Shown here in pieces: positions 62,582 to 64,000 of a stretch of 64,000 bases of DNA (the stretch's first letter is position 1; each line of letters begins with the position of its first letter). Made by a program: the position numbers and the translations under genes. The notes under the pieces were generated by a model, which was given only the letters and a program-made list of their open reading frames with translations, had not been told where the DNA came from and did no database searches. The stretch lies in assembly GCA_964030475.1 (NCBI GenBank), contig CAXIPT010000002.1, positions 17,825,291 to 17,889,290 of the forward strand, in the 5' to 3' direction. This DNA is from Tethya wilhelma (taxonomy: Eukaryota; Porifera; Demospongiae; Tethyida; Tethyidae).

Positions 62582-62844
62582 TATTCTCGACAAGTAATAA
62601 CTGCAACTGGGCTCCTGGCACAGGCTGCGTTGAATCGCTCACTGCTCTAATCGCAACTTTTATTGCCAGGAATTTCCGGCTCAGTCCTTTATACCGCAGT
62701 CGGCCAGTCGGCTCAGCCCCACCCTCATCAGCGCTTCACAAAACATTAATTAGCATTAATTAGTGGTGGTAAAACAAACACAACAGACAAATAAAAACCA
62801 AAACAACTCGAGACATACGGCTACCCAGCGCCTGACGACATGTG

Positions 62845-63785
62845 CTATAGCTGTGTGCTTTTTGCTTGTTTTAATTCAGCTAATCTTGGACTCAGTCTGA
62901 AATTCTCCTGATCTGACCATGTGGCCATCGACTCACTCTCAGGCATGCTACAGGCACTAGCACTTGGCGTGTCCTGCTGTTGGTACTGCAGCTTTGCAAG
63001 CATGATTGCTCTCTCTTCTGCTTCGATTCTCTTGTACTTGGGTCTGAATGCAACCACGAGCAGAATCAACATAGCTGCTCCGACTGCACAGTAAATGAGC
63101 AATGGATAGGTCAAGTCTTTTGGATCGTTACTACTAGAATTGGAATCTGTTCCATTAACAGATGGTGATACGTGACATGAAAGTAGACTAGAGGAATTGG
63201 CAGACAATTGGACTTGGCACTGACTCTGTGCTCTCTTGCTGACTGGTTGCAAATCTTGTTGCAGAGCTTGACCGATCAGTACAAGTATGATTCCCATCAC
63301 TTGCCTAAGTATGAGTGCCATTAATAAGAAATGCAGACGTACACACAACATAGAGTCATATCAGACAAAATCATAATGCCAAAAGGTACACAAAAACATA
63401 CACTGTGCTCCACAGTAGTCCTGAGCTGGTGGCTTCAGCTACAGGATAGGTGATCTCCACTCCTAGTTCCATACAAGCAGGAATGAGAGGGAGAGCAAAG
63501 AAACCAAATGCACACAGGGAGAAGGCAACATTTACTGGTTGATTTTCCAAACCTGAAACCTGAAAGAACAGCATAACCATATCTCAATGACAGTTTGAAA
63601 AGTACCAAACCTGCATTAGCACTATTTCATACCTCTGTAAACCATATGAGACAGAGAACACCCATAGCCAGTGCACAAATGGCTACCTCTTTAAACTTTT
63701 TTGTGAAGTCAATAAGCAACCCAGCAATTGTGGCTCCAACAAGACCACAGAAAATCATCAAAGCACCCCACAGCCCACTCTGAGT
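62845..63785 (-). CDS. SLC49-family major facilitator (FLVCR/MFSD7-like), 5' end outside window
   Basis: C-terminal three exons on the minus strand: 63785-63633, 63559-63402, 63304-62845. They encode the last membrane segments of an MFS transporter: GALMIFCGLVGATIAGLLID, TKKFKEVAICALAMGVLCLI, AFSLCAFGFFALPLIPACME, then the SLC49 signature MELGVEITYPVAEATSSGLL (compare ELGVEITYP/ELAVECSFPVGEG in FLVCR and MFSD7), GIILVLIGQ and a last helix YPLLIYCAVGAAMLILLVVA. A loop of about 60 residues with several NxS/T sites precedes the last helix. The tail begins KYKRIEAEE, as in MFSD7. SLC49 members carry haem, choline or related cargo; this substrate is unknown. Confidence 0.85.
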
Positions 63786-63956
63786 CTGAGAAAAATGACA
63801 ACAACGACAGCAAAAATACCAACTATTTACATGCGAACAAAGTTAACAACAATGGCAAACAAGTCATGTGACAGTGATATAACATAGAGGTGATGTCATG
63901 TGAGAGCATCGAACAAGAGTTGTTAGTGTTGGTGTAGAGAGCACACAAACAATTAA

Positions 63957-63958
<2 letters not shown>

Positions 63959-64000
<42 letters not shown>
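63959..64000. repeat. (CA)n microsatellite at the window end
   Basis: About 20 CA units run to the last base, within the SLC49-family gene's presumed intron. Confidence 0.95.

Overview
The window is metazoan nuclear DNA. Its genes have many short GT-AG introns, and the products are animal or broadly eukaryotic: RAP74, SLU7, centractin (ACTR1), SEPSECS, SUCLG1, PANK, SLC49, a CD225 protein and long Calx-beta arrays. The AT-rich composition, dense microsatellites, very close gene spacing and nidogen-type plus Calx-beta domains suggest an early-branching animal, most likely a demosponge of the Amphimedon type. The species is inference. Three single N bases (77, 34508, 53048) lie at suspicious places and look like assembly joins.

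Layout. 114-13482 (minus): a secreted or surface protein with a signal peptide, a NIDO domain and 11 visible tandem Calx-beta modules, running off the left edge. 13943-26378 (minus): GTF2F1/RAP74 with one 6.2-kb intron. 26830-27649 (minus): CD225/dispanin-like membrane protein. 30059-33247 (minus): splicing factor SLU7, head to head with a small BORCS7-like gene (33365-33998). 34186-35117 (minus): PLPP4/5-like lipid phosphatase whose catalytic exons are missing at an N, head to head with ACTR1 (35250-37642). Then TTC1 (37823-39491), phosphomannomutase (39881-40627, minus), a zone of inverted-repeat elements (41.2-42.8 kb), an uncharacterised basic protein (43035-44085, minus) head to head with SEPSECS (44281-46999), a single-exon triple VOC/glyoxalase-like protein (47187-48410), an LRR protein (48616-49734, minus) head to head with an SRSF10-like SR protein (49895-51581), and V-ATPase subunit e (51835-52559, minus). 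A palindrome at 53049-55310 mirrors the 3' half of SUCLG1. Full SUCLG1 (54568-56334, minus) is head to head with pantothenate kinase (56506-58823). The right end has BNIP1/Sec20 (59186-59650, minus), a type I membrane protein (59874-62581, minus) and an SLC49-family transporter (62845-63785, minus) that continues past the edge.

The genes are mostly unrelated housekeeping functions and form no pathway. Organisation is the common theme: five head-to-head pairs share intergenic gaps of about 95-200 bp, some with recognisable ETS, NRF1, CRE or DR1 motifs. The main observations are an apparent U12-type AT-AC intron in the SRSF10 homologue, the NIDO/Calx-beta architecture, the intronless triple VOC gene, the SUCLG1 palindrome, the hidden PLPP catalytic core, microsatellites sitting at splice sites, and several non-autonomous inverted-repeat elements. 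No tRNA, rRNA, CRISPR or bacterial operon structure was seen.
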